Positions 37,353 through 50,100 of a stretch of DNA of 64,000 nucleotides are shown here, piece after piece (positions within the stretch are counted from its first letter, which is position 1; the number at the start of each line of letters is the position of its first letter). Origin of the DNA: Toxonevra muliebris (Eukaryota; Arthropoda; Insecta; Diptera; Pallopteridae); the NCBI GenBank assembly GCA_963691655.1, contig OY829328.1:4306204-4370203 (forward strand), in the 5' to 3' direction. Below the pieces are notes generated by a model, which saw only the letters and a list, made by a program, of their open reading frames with translations, was not told the origin of the DNA and did not search any database. A program made the translations under genes and the position numbers.

Positions 37353-40300
37353 CAACTATACTAAACCTTACTTCGTATTTTTTGTAACTTCATGTAGTAA
37401 AACTTCGTTAGCTAAAATAGTAGAGCATCCCAGAATTCAACATAGCCATCCGAAGATAAAAAAAATTGAGACATTGTTCTATTTTTTAAGCACTTACTCA
37501 GTAAATTTATTACTTGTTTTTTAATTGTTAGCAAAAAAGCAAAAAAATATTGCAGCGTGCATAATTATAGCATGTTGACAGAAACATACAAACACACTTA
37601 CATAGACGCACACATTCACAGACATTGAAACCAATTAACGCTACTTTAAAACGTATTAAAAAAATATTTCGAATTTTATTTTGTTAAATTTTGCAGTAGT
37701 AATTTAATATAAGCAATGCAAAAATTATGCAACGAGCAGTTGCTGCTGCTGTTGCTGCTATTGTTGCTAGTGTTGTTAAAATGCCAATATAAGCAAAATT
37801 TTATGAATGTATTTCGTTTTTTGGTTTCATTGTATGCCTTAGATTTTATTGTTGTTTCTTCTTTAGCATTTGAAAACTAATTTCAAGGTTAGATGGTGAG
37901 TATGAGCGTTTGTGCGTGTGTGTGTATGTATGCAATGTATACCTTATGTCACGCCCTGATTACCTTTAGTCTTTTTCATTTAGTTTCAGTTATTATTATT
38001 GTTTTTTCTTTTACTGCAATCCAATTGTAATTACTAAAAGTCATTGATGTCAATCTCTTTTCGCCGTGTAGGAGCGTGATGTTGTTAGTGGTGCGTAATT
38101 TGTTGATTTCTTATCTTTCTATTGTTAATGTCACTGGTGATCGCTCTGGTAATTACTTCTGGCGCTCGTGTGTTTCCTGGCGGGGCGTCCAAGCAACGAA
38201 TGCTGATTTATGAGCTTTGTGCTTTTGTCATAGTTAACTAAATGCATTGAAATCTATTGCCCGAAAATGGTTGAGTACTGCTAATAAATGTAAGTGTAAT
38301 ACAACCCAATCACAGCTTTTCAAACACTTTCCACTGGCTTGTAAAAGTAAATGAAGCATTAAAAGATTAACATATATATGTGCCGAGATTAACTTCATTG
38401 GCGGCTCTTAAAAATCAAACCGATTAATTAAAGTAATTTCTGAACGTTTGTGTGCAAGTATTGTCCAAAGGTGGTGTTTTTTCACTTTGAAGGTATATTC
38501 TATTTCCATATTTGGCTGGTACAAAACTCTGGTGTTAACCTTTGTATTCTAAAATTTGTACATAGATGTTGCATATTGCTTACACAAGAAAATAATTGTT
38601 ATGCTTGTTTGGGCATTGAAATTGTTTGCTTTCTGTAATGTAGTAATAAACGCCGATATAGTTCAAACTCTGGATGATAAGTAAGTTTTATTCGTTGTAA
38701 TTCATTAAGCATATTCGTCTACTTAGAGTTTCGTATTCATATATTAACAGTTGGATATTTATGTACTTAGAGTTACCACTATTCTATACTTTCAAAGAAT
38801 GCATGCTTTCTCTAAGGATCGCGATCCATACTGGGGCTTCTTATCAACCACTCCTCTTGGTATTGGTATGAGTTTCTTTGATATTTCTGATATTGAAATT
38901 AGCATGGGTATGCGTCTGTAATTCCCTTTAAGTATAGTACATATGAAAGTTAGTGTTGTTATTTAATATGGAATTATTTTTTCCTAATGAGCAAAATTAA
39001 TAAACTTGCATAACTGATTACAATAAATCCCAGTCTGTTTATAGAAGCGTTAAAGCCATACGCGCATACTGCCTTTATTTAATGATTTTTATCATCAATA
39101 CAAATCAAAGTAAGTATTGTGATCAAATTAAATTCGTAAAATCATAAACATTGCTGCGGGCTTTTGTCAATCAATATCTTTTTTTTTGTACATGCACATG
39201 AATCCAAATATGTATAACAAAAAAACTCAAGCAACGAACTTGTTTGGCAAATATGAAAATAATGTGAAAATTGTAACAAAATATTATGTCTTGAGTCAAA
39301 TGCGATCGCATAAATTGTACTTTTACTTATTACCATTATTTTCAACAAGTCGCGTCCACTGGTCCACCACCAACACCACCACCATAACAACAACAAAATA
39401 AAAATGTTTAAAAGAGTAATATAAAAACACAACAACAAACTTTGCAATCAGCAACAACAATTGAACTTATATCAGCGCCAGTGGTGAATGTTGTTTTTTT
39501 GTTTATTTTCCTTTTGTGTTTTGTTGTTATGAAGGTAAAAAAAATTGTCTTTATCAAACAAACAAAACAAAAAAAAAAGTGAGGCATTACCACATTTTCC
39601 TCGAGCCACACCTATTTCTTTCGTTTTGGCACTATAAAAATTTAAATCAATTTTTTCGTTTTAATTTTACGGTTTTTAAGTACCAACATGTTAGCAAGCA
39701 ACACCACTGATCGCCGAAAATTTTCGGAGCCATGTATATTTAAATGCGCCATTGTTTTTGTAATGAAATAGCAAAACAAAAGCAAAGAAAATATCAACAG
39801 CAACCACAAAAACAACAAAAGCAGAAAGTAAAAAAGTTTAGCAACAAATACCACCAGCTGTGTTGTTGTTGTTTTTTTTCATGCTCTCGTAAATCTAATG
39901 GATCTCAATCGTGTTGACCACATAATTCACTCCGTTAATTTCAAGATTTATTTTAATTTTTAAGAATTTTTTTATTTTTTTTTATTTGTAATTGTTGAAA
40001 GAAAACTTAATGCAAGTTTTTGCTTGCAAAAATTCTAAGTACATTGTAATAATGTGATACCTACTTTGATGCCTTGACATTAATTAGTATTGGAATAATT
40101 TTAATAATGCAATGGAACTACAAAGTTCGGAATTAAGTTTGGCTAAGAATGTATCTAAAATACACTGCGATCGACTTTTTTATTCATCACTAATATTTTA
40201 AGTTCGTGGCAAACCACAAATGTCTCCAATCTCGGTAATCCACATCATGACAACGGTTTTTGAGAAGAGGGAAAATGCAAGACGGCAGGCACTTTTTTTT

Positions 40301-40597
40301 AACTCCTCTATTTTGATCTGAAATATATTCTTAAGGGGTCTACCTAATTTTAAAAGCTGGAAATCGACTCATTCTATATTTTTTACTCTATATTTACTTT
40401 TATTCTATATTTACTCTCGTTTATTTTATAAGATAATTAAATTGAAACTTTTTTACATTTCGGTCAATCTAAAATAGAAAAAAAACTACATTTCAAAATT
40501 GAGACTTTTACCGAGTTAGAAATCGACTCTCTTATTAAGCACATGAGATAAAACTGCGAGAAGTCGACTCTCTGCTTGATTGTATGTAGCCGATCCC
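35630..40597. other. AT-rich non-coding DNA with microsatellites
   Basis: It holds (TA)n at 37322-37350, GCT/GTT triplets at 37739-37778, a TG-rich run near 37910-37925 and CAA/ACC triplets at 39360-39400. The overlapping frames at 39142-39854 come from CAA/GTT repeats. No exon recognised. Confidence 0.5.
37322..37350. repeat. (TA)n microsatellite
   Basis: About 14 uninterrupted TA dinucleotides, likely polymorphic in length. Confidence 0.95.
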
Positions 40598-41917
40598 CAT
40601 ATGACCAAGAATGATAGAATACAAGATTGTGACAATAAGTTGATCAAAATTGCCTCTCTCTGCGCATGTCGTCACAAGCCATATTTAAAAAAAAAAAGCG
40701 ATGGAGTCTGCATACATTTTATACGTGAACAATTTAAACATTTGTATGAAATGTGGAAGTAGATGATATTTATTAGTTTTAATTAGATTATTCGCAGATA
40801 CAAATGCAAAATGAAATATTATTAGTTATATAGTAGTCTTCATTATAAATTGTAATTATAATATGTGCCACAAATGTAGCCGATCAGTCTGCTTCAGAAT
40901 ACGCAGTAATATTAATCCAAAGAATTGATTAAATAAATAATATAAAACATACAAAAAAGATGTTAAATAAGATTTTTATTATAATTTTTTGTACCAGGTC
41001 TAATAAAAAATTTAAATTATCTCAAAAATAGGATTGATCGGATTATTACAACGTCAGCCTTTCACGCATGTTAAATTTTTAACTCTATAACTTGGAACTC
41101 ATTACCTACATAGTCACGAAATTACATATGCTTGCATACTTTGTAAAATAAACTGAGTATTTTGTTTTTTATTTATATGGGAGGTAAGCGTGATAATTGA
41201 CAATTGTTCAATTAAAAAGTTTCCCATATAGTTTACATACATAAATTTTTTTTTTTTTTGCCCATTACATTTTTAGGTTTTATGGAAATGGTAAAGTAAT
41301 TTTTTATCATATTCTTTGATATTGTATGTATTTAATATAAGACCAAAAATAAAGGTAATAATAATCTGTAATTCTTGGTTATGGTTTCAAATATTAGTAG
41401 CTTATATAGGGTATTGAAAGATTAAGAACTGCCACTAAGATCACTGATGAGGAATCGTGGCGGATTCCTAAACGGCCGTCTGATTTGCCCGCCTCTGTAT
41501 ACACTGTTGTTGTGATGACTACACATATTGTTCCTTTAGCCTGCAACACATTATTTAATGAAACACATATATGGAACAGTAGTCAAGATAAAGGTTTAGC
41601 TTTACTATTGGCTATGTTATTATACTTTGTGTATAACATCTTGTTATTAATGTTAATAGTAACGAGACGATATTGCAACTTTCGACGCTCGCACAACCAA
41701 ATCCTTTGCCTTATTAGGATATCGTTAGTTAGAAATTAATGAGGGATTTATAGAGAGTAAACCATTTACTTTTGGATGCGACCTGAGTTTCGAAATTTTT
41801 AATTTTGGCAAATAAAGAAAATGACAATCTACGTCACAGAAACATAAGCTCTCTCTCAATTTTGGGAAAGCCAAATAACAGAGATGTAATCTTGTATTCT
41901 ATCATTCTTGCCATATG
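40598..41917. mobile_element. 1.3-kb element bounded by inverted repeats
   Basis: CATATGACCAAGAATGATAG (from 40598, continuing AATACAAGATT) is matched in inverted orientation at 41888-41917 with one indel. Weaker inverted similarity continues inward (CTCTCTCTG...GTCAC against GAGAGAG...GTGAC). Another repeat copy (41365-41600) lies inside. No clear target duplication and no transposase were found. It could be a DNA transposon with outer ends beyond these positions. Confidence 0.5.
41365..41600 (-). repeat. Dispersed repeat, copy 4
   Basis: This is the near reverse complement of 2760-2910: ATCACTGATGAGGAATCGTG, AAACGGCCGTCTGATTTGCC, TGTTGTTGTGATGACTACA. It is also close to 35530-35605. The frame 41485-41739 starts inside it and is an artefact. 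Confidence 0.7.
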
Positions 41918-43987
41918 ATCTCGTCCACTAAACACTAACAACAGCACGACTTCGACTTCGTTTCTAATTAGTTTTCTTTGAGTGTAATGAAAGCTCGTTT
42001 CCATTCAATTTTTCCGTTTCATTTTTCAACTCACAGCCCCGCTAAAGAAGCTTCATTTAAAAAAAAAGCAAACAAATAATTACAACAATAAAATAAATAG
42101 CATAATAAAAATCTTGATACAGTACGAATCTATCTAAGGACTAACTCCTTAAGATGAGTAATATTATTCTATGCCACTTTGATTATTTGGTAGATTCCCC
42201 TGGGCTGTCAATAGCTCCTTGAAGTTATAGTGGCATTGAAGTGATATATTCAAGAGCTATTACGCTATAAATAAATAATAGTCCTTTACAAAACTGCAGA
42301 CCTAATTTTTCTTTTCGATTTTTTGATTTAGGAAACCTGAAAATCCAGTGGTGCTAGAGGGCATCTGTGTTAAAATGCTGTTTCTTTCGGCGCTAAAAGC
42401 AAAAAGTAATCGAATAACAGGAGGTTCTTGCATTATTAATATGGTATTTCAAAATATCGAATTGATTTTAAAGCCACACTGTCACAGTTCAAGCCCACTA
42501 CTTCATAAATCTAATTCTAATGTTTTCGCTCCAATACGAATTACTTTAACATTCACAGCATGTAAATGTTGTTTCAATCACATAACATGATTTATTTATT
42601 GTATTGTTCACATGCGAGTCACATATTGAATTTAGGTCGTAAGGGCGTTGCATTTTGTGCGTAAGTAACCTACAACAAACAACACTCGCGAGAGATGCAA
42701 CGATGCAGCAATATCATGCGAAATGAAATTTAAAAAGCAAACTAAACTTGATTTAAAAGTAGAATGTATACATTTCTTTCTTGTTGTCTTTTTTTTGGAA
42801 TTACCCCGCGCTCGAAAGTTCGATCATTCGTACTACTTTTTCAGCTACTGCTAAATACTTATTCAACAACTTCGTAACACTCCGATTAATAATACAAATT
42901 AGTTGTGGCAACTTGTATTGTGGTAGTTTCTGAAAAATCACAGCTTCTACCTGCATTCGCTGCTTCTTTTCGCTCTTGCAGTTGCAGTTGCTATTGTTGC
43001 AAGTAACTGTAGATAAGTGTGTGTGGCTCATATAAAATGCCGCACAAAAAACGTTTCGACTTCCCATCCATAATTCAGAAATGAATTCGAACTTGAAATA
43101 AATGCCGCACGCATTTTTCATCTTTCTTTCACTTTATCGCGTATTTTAACAGGTTTTTTGTTGCTTTTTTTGTTGTTGTCCATTTTTTTGATTCAGTTCA
43201 TTTCATCTTCTGGTATCACAATGCAACTGGCAACAACCAACAGCAACTTTATACTGTTTCGGTTATTGGTGCTTCGGCTGCTCCTGCTCTTGCTTGTTAA
43301 TTAAACTAAAAATATACCACATGTCTGAGGCCATGTTGTAAAGCATCTCTTTCACTTAGTATTGTTGTTGTTATTGTTGTTTTGTTGTCATCATTTTTGA
43401 TATATTTATAAATGTCATTATATTTGATTTTGGCTTAAATCAAAGACTTGCCGGTTTAATGTGTCGTTGTGTTTGTATGCAACGTGATGTAAGCAACACC
43501 AGCGTCATCAAATGACATACATATACATGTACACTCATATATGTGTGTGTGTATGTGTGCATACTGATATTTTTTTTTAATATACTAAGTGTTACTTTGA
43601 ACTTTTGTATTTTATGTTGTTGATAAGTTGAAGCTTATTATGTCAAGTTTTTGTTGTTGTTTACTTCTTTTTTCTTTCGTTTAGTTGTTGTTGTTGGTCT
43701 CATATCTTTTAATATTTTAAAACTTTGAGTGTTAAAACTGTCATTTTGTTTAAGATTATTTAAATATGATATAATTAAATAATATTTTGATATTGTTGTC
43801 AGTGTTTGTTGTTGCTATGGCAGCGCAGCCAAAGGTTATAACTATCAAGCTTTTTGGTTTTTCACATTATTATGGATTAATATATTTTTCTATTGTACGT
43901 TTAGTTTTTATGATAGGGGTCATTCCACGGCGATCGGTGTTGCATTTGTAGGTTTTAATATATCCTGTCAAAAAAAAAGCGATAGTA
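41918..43987. other. AT-rich non-coding DNA with GTT triplets
   Basis: GTT/TTG-rich tracts occur at 43360-43390 and 43650-43700. The frames at 42348-42590 and 42801-43121 show no motif. Confidence 0.5.
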
Positions 43988-44243
43988 CATATCGCTCGTT
44001 TATTGCAAGACTGTCATAATCAAAAAAAAAAAAAAAAAAACTAACAAAAATTCGAGTTAAGTATTCTGAACTAACTGTTATTTAATCCTTTGTCTTGTGT
44101 AAACAAATCATAACATTATCTTATGAACTCTCCTCGTTAGAAGAAAATGTGTCGTTAATGTATTCTACCGAGTGTAACTTCACTGAAATCTTTTAATCCG
44201 ATTTTTTTGACTTACGACAGTGTTTTAGCAAACGAGCGATATG
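43988..44243. mobile_element. TA-flanked inverted-repeat element, short copy
   Basis: The left end CATATCGCTCGTTTATTGC and, inward from the right, CATATCGCTCGTTTGCTAA are inverted repeats continuing through ACTGTC(A/G)TAA. TA flanks both sides (43986-43987, 44244-44245). It is a 256-bp counterpart of 29020-29786, with which it shares the CTCCTCGTTAGAA block. A long A-run follows the left repeat. Confidence 0.78.
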
Positions 44244-44245
44244 TA

Positions 44246-46689
44246 TAAGTCATATAGGCCTGGGTTTTTTATCTACATTCGATTTTTGCGGGTGTTACGG
44301 ACATGCAGGCAAAACTTAAAGCTTACTTATAAAAGTGCCGAAATTTACAATGTGATGCCAAGCATTGAATAAAAATCATTTAACGAGTGTCGCACAGTTT
44401 GTGGCACATGTGACGAGCGAGAGCATTTTTAAAAGCAATTTATATTGCTGAAATTAAAAGAAAAAGTTTTATTACTTTAGATTTCACCATTTTTTTTTTA
44501 ATTCAAGAGTAAAATAGTTGCATAGAAGCTAATTTCGCCACGGGTGTTGCTACGCGGAATTTCCATTTTAGCATTCCACTTTCTCTGAAAATAAGAACAT
44601 CAAGTGACTCCCTTAACCCATTTTTTTTGTTTTTTGTTTTACAAAAGTCTAAATATTTTCTATATATACAAGAAGCAAGAATTTGTCCTATATGTTCTCC
44701 AGGAAAATAATAAAACCGGACAGGTCGATTAATCAACCAGCAGGCAAAAATAACTTAATATCTGATTTTCATCTTCCAAGTTTTCACTAAGATTGGAAAC
44801 TATATGACGGAAGGACAATTTTTTTGAGATTTCGAACTTATGCCACTAAAATCCAATTTGCTTTAACTTTTTTTTAATTTTTCTTTCTAATTTGGTCGCG
44901 GATATTGTGGAATTAGACATTTTTCTTTAATTCACAGGCTTATGAAGGTATTCGTGCTAATAATACTTTGGTTTCTGAGTTGTTACTAAAACACTGAAAT
45001 GCTTGCATACCCGCTGGGTGGAGGTCGAAGAAAGAACTTTCGTGTCTAAAATGTAGTTCTTCGCCAAATTTTTTTAATTCAAACATCAATAAAGTTCCCC
45101 TATTTGTTTCTAGCATGGCAAAACTATATGACGAGCTCAGAGGAAAAGTGAAACATAAAATTTACTAAAGGAAGCGTGAAATAGAAAGTTTAATAAACCC
45201 AAAACGACGCCTTGATCTGCTTTGCCTATTTGATTTTGTATGTGTGCGTAAGTTACAATTCCTCGTGCGTACTCGTCTATATCGCTGTAGTCGGCAAGTA
45301 AAAACAACAACTCTTTCCTCTAGCAAATTTTATGCCTCACTATTTCTCTGAGCGCGTCATATGGTATTTCCTTAAGCATGTCCGCATTTCGTACTTGTGT
45401 ACGTATAAATGTATTTATTGCCTGTTTAGTATTTCTTTTTTGTTTATAACTTTTTAGTGCAAACTGTACACACGTGCAACAAATTTAAAATCAAGACTAA
45501 ATTATAAACCAAAATAAATTTATTATATTGAAATTTGAGAAAAATTGCATTAATTTTTCATTTTTACTCTTGTTTGCCAAAATGTCAAAATAATTAATTA
45601 AGCTGCTTATCATATCTCTCCCGCTCATTTTATGCGTAGCAGACCAATGTCGGCTGTCAATAATTCACCCACAAATGCAAAATAATTTATTGAAATTTAA
45701 ATGTTGTTGACACGCGCGTATTTTAGCAGTTAATGCAAAAAAAAGACTGAATTGCAAATGCATTCGCACAATCTTAAAATTAGTTTACGTATTCTTAATT
45801 TTTTCAGTTATAAATTGAATTAGATTACATACGTATTCAGGAAATAAATTGAGTTAATTATTTGGCAACTAACTGACTGTGAGGCACTGCGGTGTCATTG
45901 TGCATACATTTTTCCTTAAGGAATGTCTAGATAGAAAGATAAGAAATATTTTTGCAGTTGTGGGCACTTAGATACACACATAGTAACAAAATGTAGTCCA
46001 GCTTTGGTTGGGGCTTGTTGCAGTACTTATAAATAATATACTCTTGATTGCATATTCACTTCACAAATTTAAAAAAAAAAAAAATTTAAAATAAAAAATA
46101 AAATGTAGATTGGCATTCAACATGACAACCGTGTAGATTTTTATCGAAAATGATACATTTTCATAAATTGTCAAACTACAGGCACGTCGAAAGTTTAGTA
46201 ATATTTAGATTAAAAAGAAAAATACCCTACACTTCAAAGATAAAGTTTGTACCAGAGTATAAAATAAGCTAAAATCAAGCAGAAAATCGTGATTTAAAAT
46301 TCTAATTCACGAATTAAAAAATGCACTTCGTGAATCAAGAATTTCTTGAATCAACATTGATTTTTCATAGAGACGTCAATTGTTATGAATCTGCTGCTTC
46401 ATGTGCGACACCAAACGGTATTCTTTCATTGAAAAATCATAAATACGTTTGTATTTTCTCACTTCCTCTATTAGTTGCTCATCAAAATCCATTGCTTTTA
46501 ATTTTTTTAATTACCATATTTCTTAAACGTTGACCGCTTTACCGTCGTACGACGCAATTGTGTTTAGAACATTATGCAAATCAACTTTTTTTTAAACAAA
46601 ACTAAAATTTATATTCAATTGCCCAACTGCAACTCTGTGCCGACAGAACTCGACGGTAGAAATATGAATTTTCTTCTTCTTTTTTAATG
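44246..46689. other. AT-rich non-coding DNA
   Basis: No exon or element recognised. The frames at 44503-44736 and 46321-46533 have no motif. Confidence 0.5.
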
Positions 46690-47180
46690 TTACAGACAAC
46701 ACACAGTGATGAAGTCCCTATAAATGCAGAGCATCGTGTTGATCAGGAAAGGAAGATAGGTTAATGGGAGGAAGAAAGAGGGAGAAGTGTCTATGAGCGT
46801 TTGTTTTAAATTTGGAAAAGTCATAACAGTCAGGAGAAATATTTGCAGAGAGCCTGTTCCGTTATCACGCGGTACGAAAGAGGAAAAAACTATCTCTATA
46901 ATGCGTGGTGCGTTGGAATATAGTGTCCATGTAGAATGCGTAAGTTCTACTCGCGGTTCGTGTAGCTCTAGAGAACACTCGAACTGCTGGCAGAATATCC
47001 ACCATGACAATAGCAGTAGAATACAGCCACCCAGATCACATTTTTACGATGTTCCAAGGATTGAATAGAGCTTGAAACTCTTCTGTCTCCTATTAGTTTT
47101 ATCGCGCGATGTTGAATATAGTCCAGGATCTCCAGTCGGGTTCTTGAGTCTCCTGCCCATATCTGCGAAAAATAAATTCT
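46690..47180 (-). pseudogene. Jockey-like non-LTR retrotransposon relic (post-RT C-terminal region)
   Basis: The minus strand from about 47165 reads WAGDSRTRLEILDYIQHRAI, then KLIGDRR, then LEHRKNVIWVAVFYCYCHGG. This matches the block W-AG-x-xxxxLxxLDxVQxRAxxLIxD...SLEHRRxVAxLSLFYRYxxG that follows the RT domain in Jockey-type elements. After frameshifts FVPRDNG and MTFPNLKQTL (in 46690-47010) match the terminal FxPRTxxxWNxLP and F-x-x-FK segments. Frameshifts and stops make it non-functional. The overlapping plus-strand frame 46787-47068 is its antisense shadow. Confidence 0.78.
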
Positions 47181-50100
47181 GAGTCGACCGTAACCGTCGG
47201 CGGTAAAAACGCCGCCGTCGCTATTACAAAAACCAAAAATAATTGTGCTGTCAATGAGCAGAGCTCTATTTTACTGCACAATTTTTTTTGTGATGGATTT
47301 TATATATAGAAAATAGATTTATTTTTTTAAATTTATATTATTGATATTAATTAGTTCCCATTTACATACCGAAAGATTTCATACTGACACGTCGACTTCG
47401 TGGGCAAGCAAAAGAAGAAACTTGCTGGTATGGTCAAGTTTAAACCCAACTCCATTCATCTTTCTTCTGTCACCAAAGAAGTTGATTTGCATGTAGAAAT
47501 ATTCTGTGTGTAAATGCGAACTTAGAAAAAAATGTTTTTAACGATTTCTTATTAGCCACTATTTTTTGTTTAATTTTTTTTTTAGTCTTCTATTTAAATG
47601 CCTTACTCTAAAATTTTTTTTTAATTCAGAAAAATATGATAGAAGAAACATCAAAACCGCTCCGCTCACTTTTACACAACAGTTAAAATGTGATGTGAAT
47701 GACAATTTCAAAGAAATTCGAACGCGAAATTCTTAGCTCAGTTCCAAAGAACTCAGAAAATAAAAGGAGAAAAGTGCCAAGTTAGACACAGTAGACGGAC
47801 CAGGAACAATGCGATTTACGATTAAGAAAAGCTTATGCTTAATTTTCAAGCAATTTGCAATCCAAAATGATCGCTAGAAAACATTAAGAGATTCAATTTA
47901 AATCAATTATTAAATTATTAAAAATATATGAATTATTTAGACTTAAAACTTAAAAATGATTTGTCATATTCGAAAAAAAAAACTAAAACTAATGCTTAGA
48001 AAAATTTTTCCAAAACAATTTAAATATTAGTAGCATTGCAGTAACAAAAAATAAAACAAAACTACTTGGTTTAATAAAATAAAAGTAAGCGGTTAAAATC
48101 ATAGGGTTATACTAATATTTTAAAAACTATCTTAAACAAGACATTTGCATTTAAAACAACATAAAATGAAATATACCAAACTATGTAATTAAAAGTTTCT
48201 CAAAAATGAATATGTATCTACACAAATGTTATTAACATGAATAGAAAAAAAACGCAATCCATTCCAAATGATTAATAGATTTGAGGAGTATTTCAGTTGC
48301 ATGAAGCAGCAAACACAAAAAATTTTACTAAGTCATAGTCAGAAAAGCAAAATATGGTAATCACAGCGGATATTAAACATTTTGCTAATTTTGAAGAAAT
48401 AACACTCAATATAACAAATCAAATACATACATATAATCATGATGAAATTATCTTAAATTCAAAGAAAAAAATAAAACGTTCACTCAAAAACCAATCAAAA
48501 ATGTTACATTCAAAAATAAAATGAACCAGCTCTACCAATTGAGCAATCAATTATTACAAGCAAATACTAAAATCAGCTACAAATCTTTCAAATCAACAAT
48601 CGCTCAAAGCAATAAATTTAATGGACATTTTTTTCGCGCCAGCTCATTGGAATAAAAGAAGAAGATTTAATACCAAATCACATATGCACGATGAGTATGT
48701 GTATAAAGAGACGAGATGATCTAATTAAGTAATTTTTAATTAAGATACAAACTCTTTTTTTCTTAACCATTTTTTTAATACCATTTTAATTACCTGCACA
48801 CACATTTTTTTTTTTTTTTGTAAAACTTTGATGTTTTCACCTAATTTTCATGCCATTTTTGTTAAGTGGGTCAATTGTAAAACGCGTCGTCATATTTTCA
48901 GCGTCAGCCATTGCCGTTGATAAAAGTCATATAAAAATTTTCTTTTGAGCTATTCGAAATCAAATTCAAAATCTCTTTTATATTGAAGTTGAACAAATCT
49001 CAAATAAAGCGTACACTTGGGTGCAAAACTGCATCAATATTTTGCAGCAAAAATTTGTATTTTGTTAATCCCAAAGTTTTTGATTGAAATGATTGATAAT
49101 TGGAAAAAATTAAATTAGACCCCAATCATTTGTGAAAAAAGATTAAGTTCTTCAAAACAGAATGCATTTTCCAATCAAATTACAAATACTGGTAAATGGA
49201 AAATACATATGAATCTCAATCATATTGCATTTCGAACGGGCGAAAATACCGTCTACTTACAAATGTTTACAACTCAAACAAATTATAGTCAGTTGGAAGA
49301 AATGCAATGGGAAATAGGGAGACTGATGCAAAGTAGCACGCTGGTGGTTCAATGATAGTTTAGGAATATATATTAAATGACTTTGTGTGGAGGAATATCA
49401 TTGAGACCAAAGATGGCGAGTGATGCGAGTTACTTTCATAGGAAGAAGAGCTGGTTTTATATAATACATATATTGATTTGTTGTTTTTACTTAACCACAT
49501 CTTTTCTATACTGTATTCATATATTGGCGCAGTTTTGCACCCTAGTGTTTGTAGATGGGTATTTACTTATATGTGTATAATTGTATGTCTGTTGATTGCC
49601 CCTCAAGCAATACCAAACAATAACATTCAAGCGCAGCCGTACGGTATCAAGTTTGTTTCTCAAGTCTTTTGTTTCAAGCAATTCGTTTTTTATAGCATTT
49701 ATCGCTTTGCGAGCTCTGTGTGATTTGCACGCGTCGTCTTTGAATGATGCTACTTGAATAGCTACATCCGAGTTTTTTCTTATTTATATTCCATGATGAC
49801 AATCATAAATATAATTTTTTATTTTTAATATTTTACGCTATTGTATTAATTTTGGAAGAAAAATAAAAGAAAGAAAGAATTTCACTTTTTTGGCAATAAC
49901 GAAAAAAAAAATTGTTCAGTTTCAGTTTCTATTCATACAAAGTTCATTGACCATTTTATTTATTTTTTTATGTTTTTATTTTAATTTTTATTAAATTAAT
50001 CAAAATTTTTACTACATTATGTACATGGTAACAAAAAAGTCTTTAGATGTATGTATATTTTTGGTTTTTCTTCTAAAACAATATTTAACAAATTGCATTA

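Noticed and set aside
39142..39854. Cluster of overlapping ORFs on both strands
   Set aside because: They are driven by CAA/GTT and ACC triplets and poly-A/T runs; opposite-strand frames of similar length argue for low complexity.
46787..47068. 93-codon plus-strand ORF
   Set aside because: It is the antisense of the minus-strand Jockey-like relic.
48521..48545. tRNA-like D-arm (A box) on the minus strand, GCTCAATTGGTAGAGC
   Set aside because: The following minus-strand bases show no anticodon arm, no GGTTCRANNCC B box and no acceptor stem pairing, so it is at most a chance match or a tiny tRNA-derived scrap.
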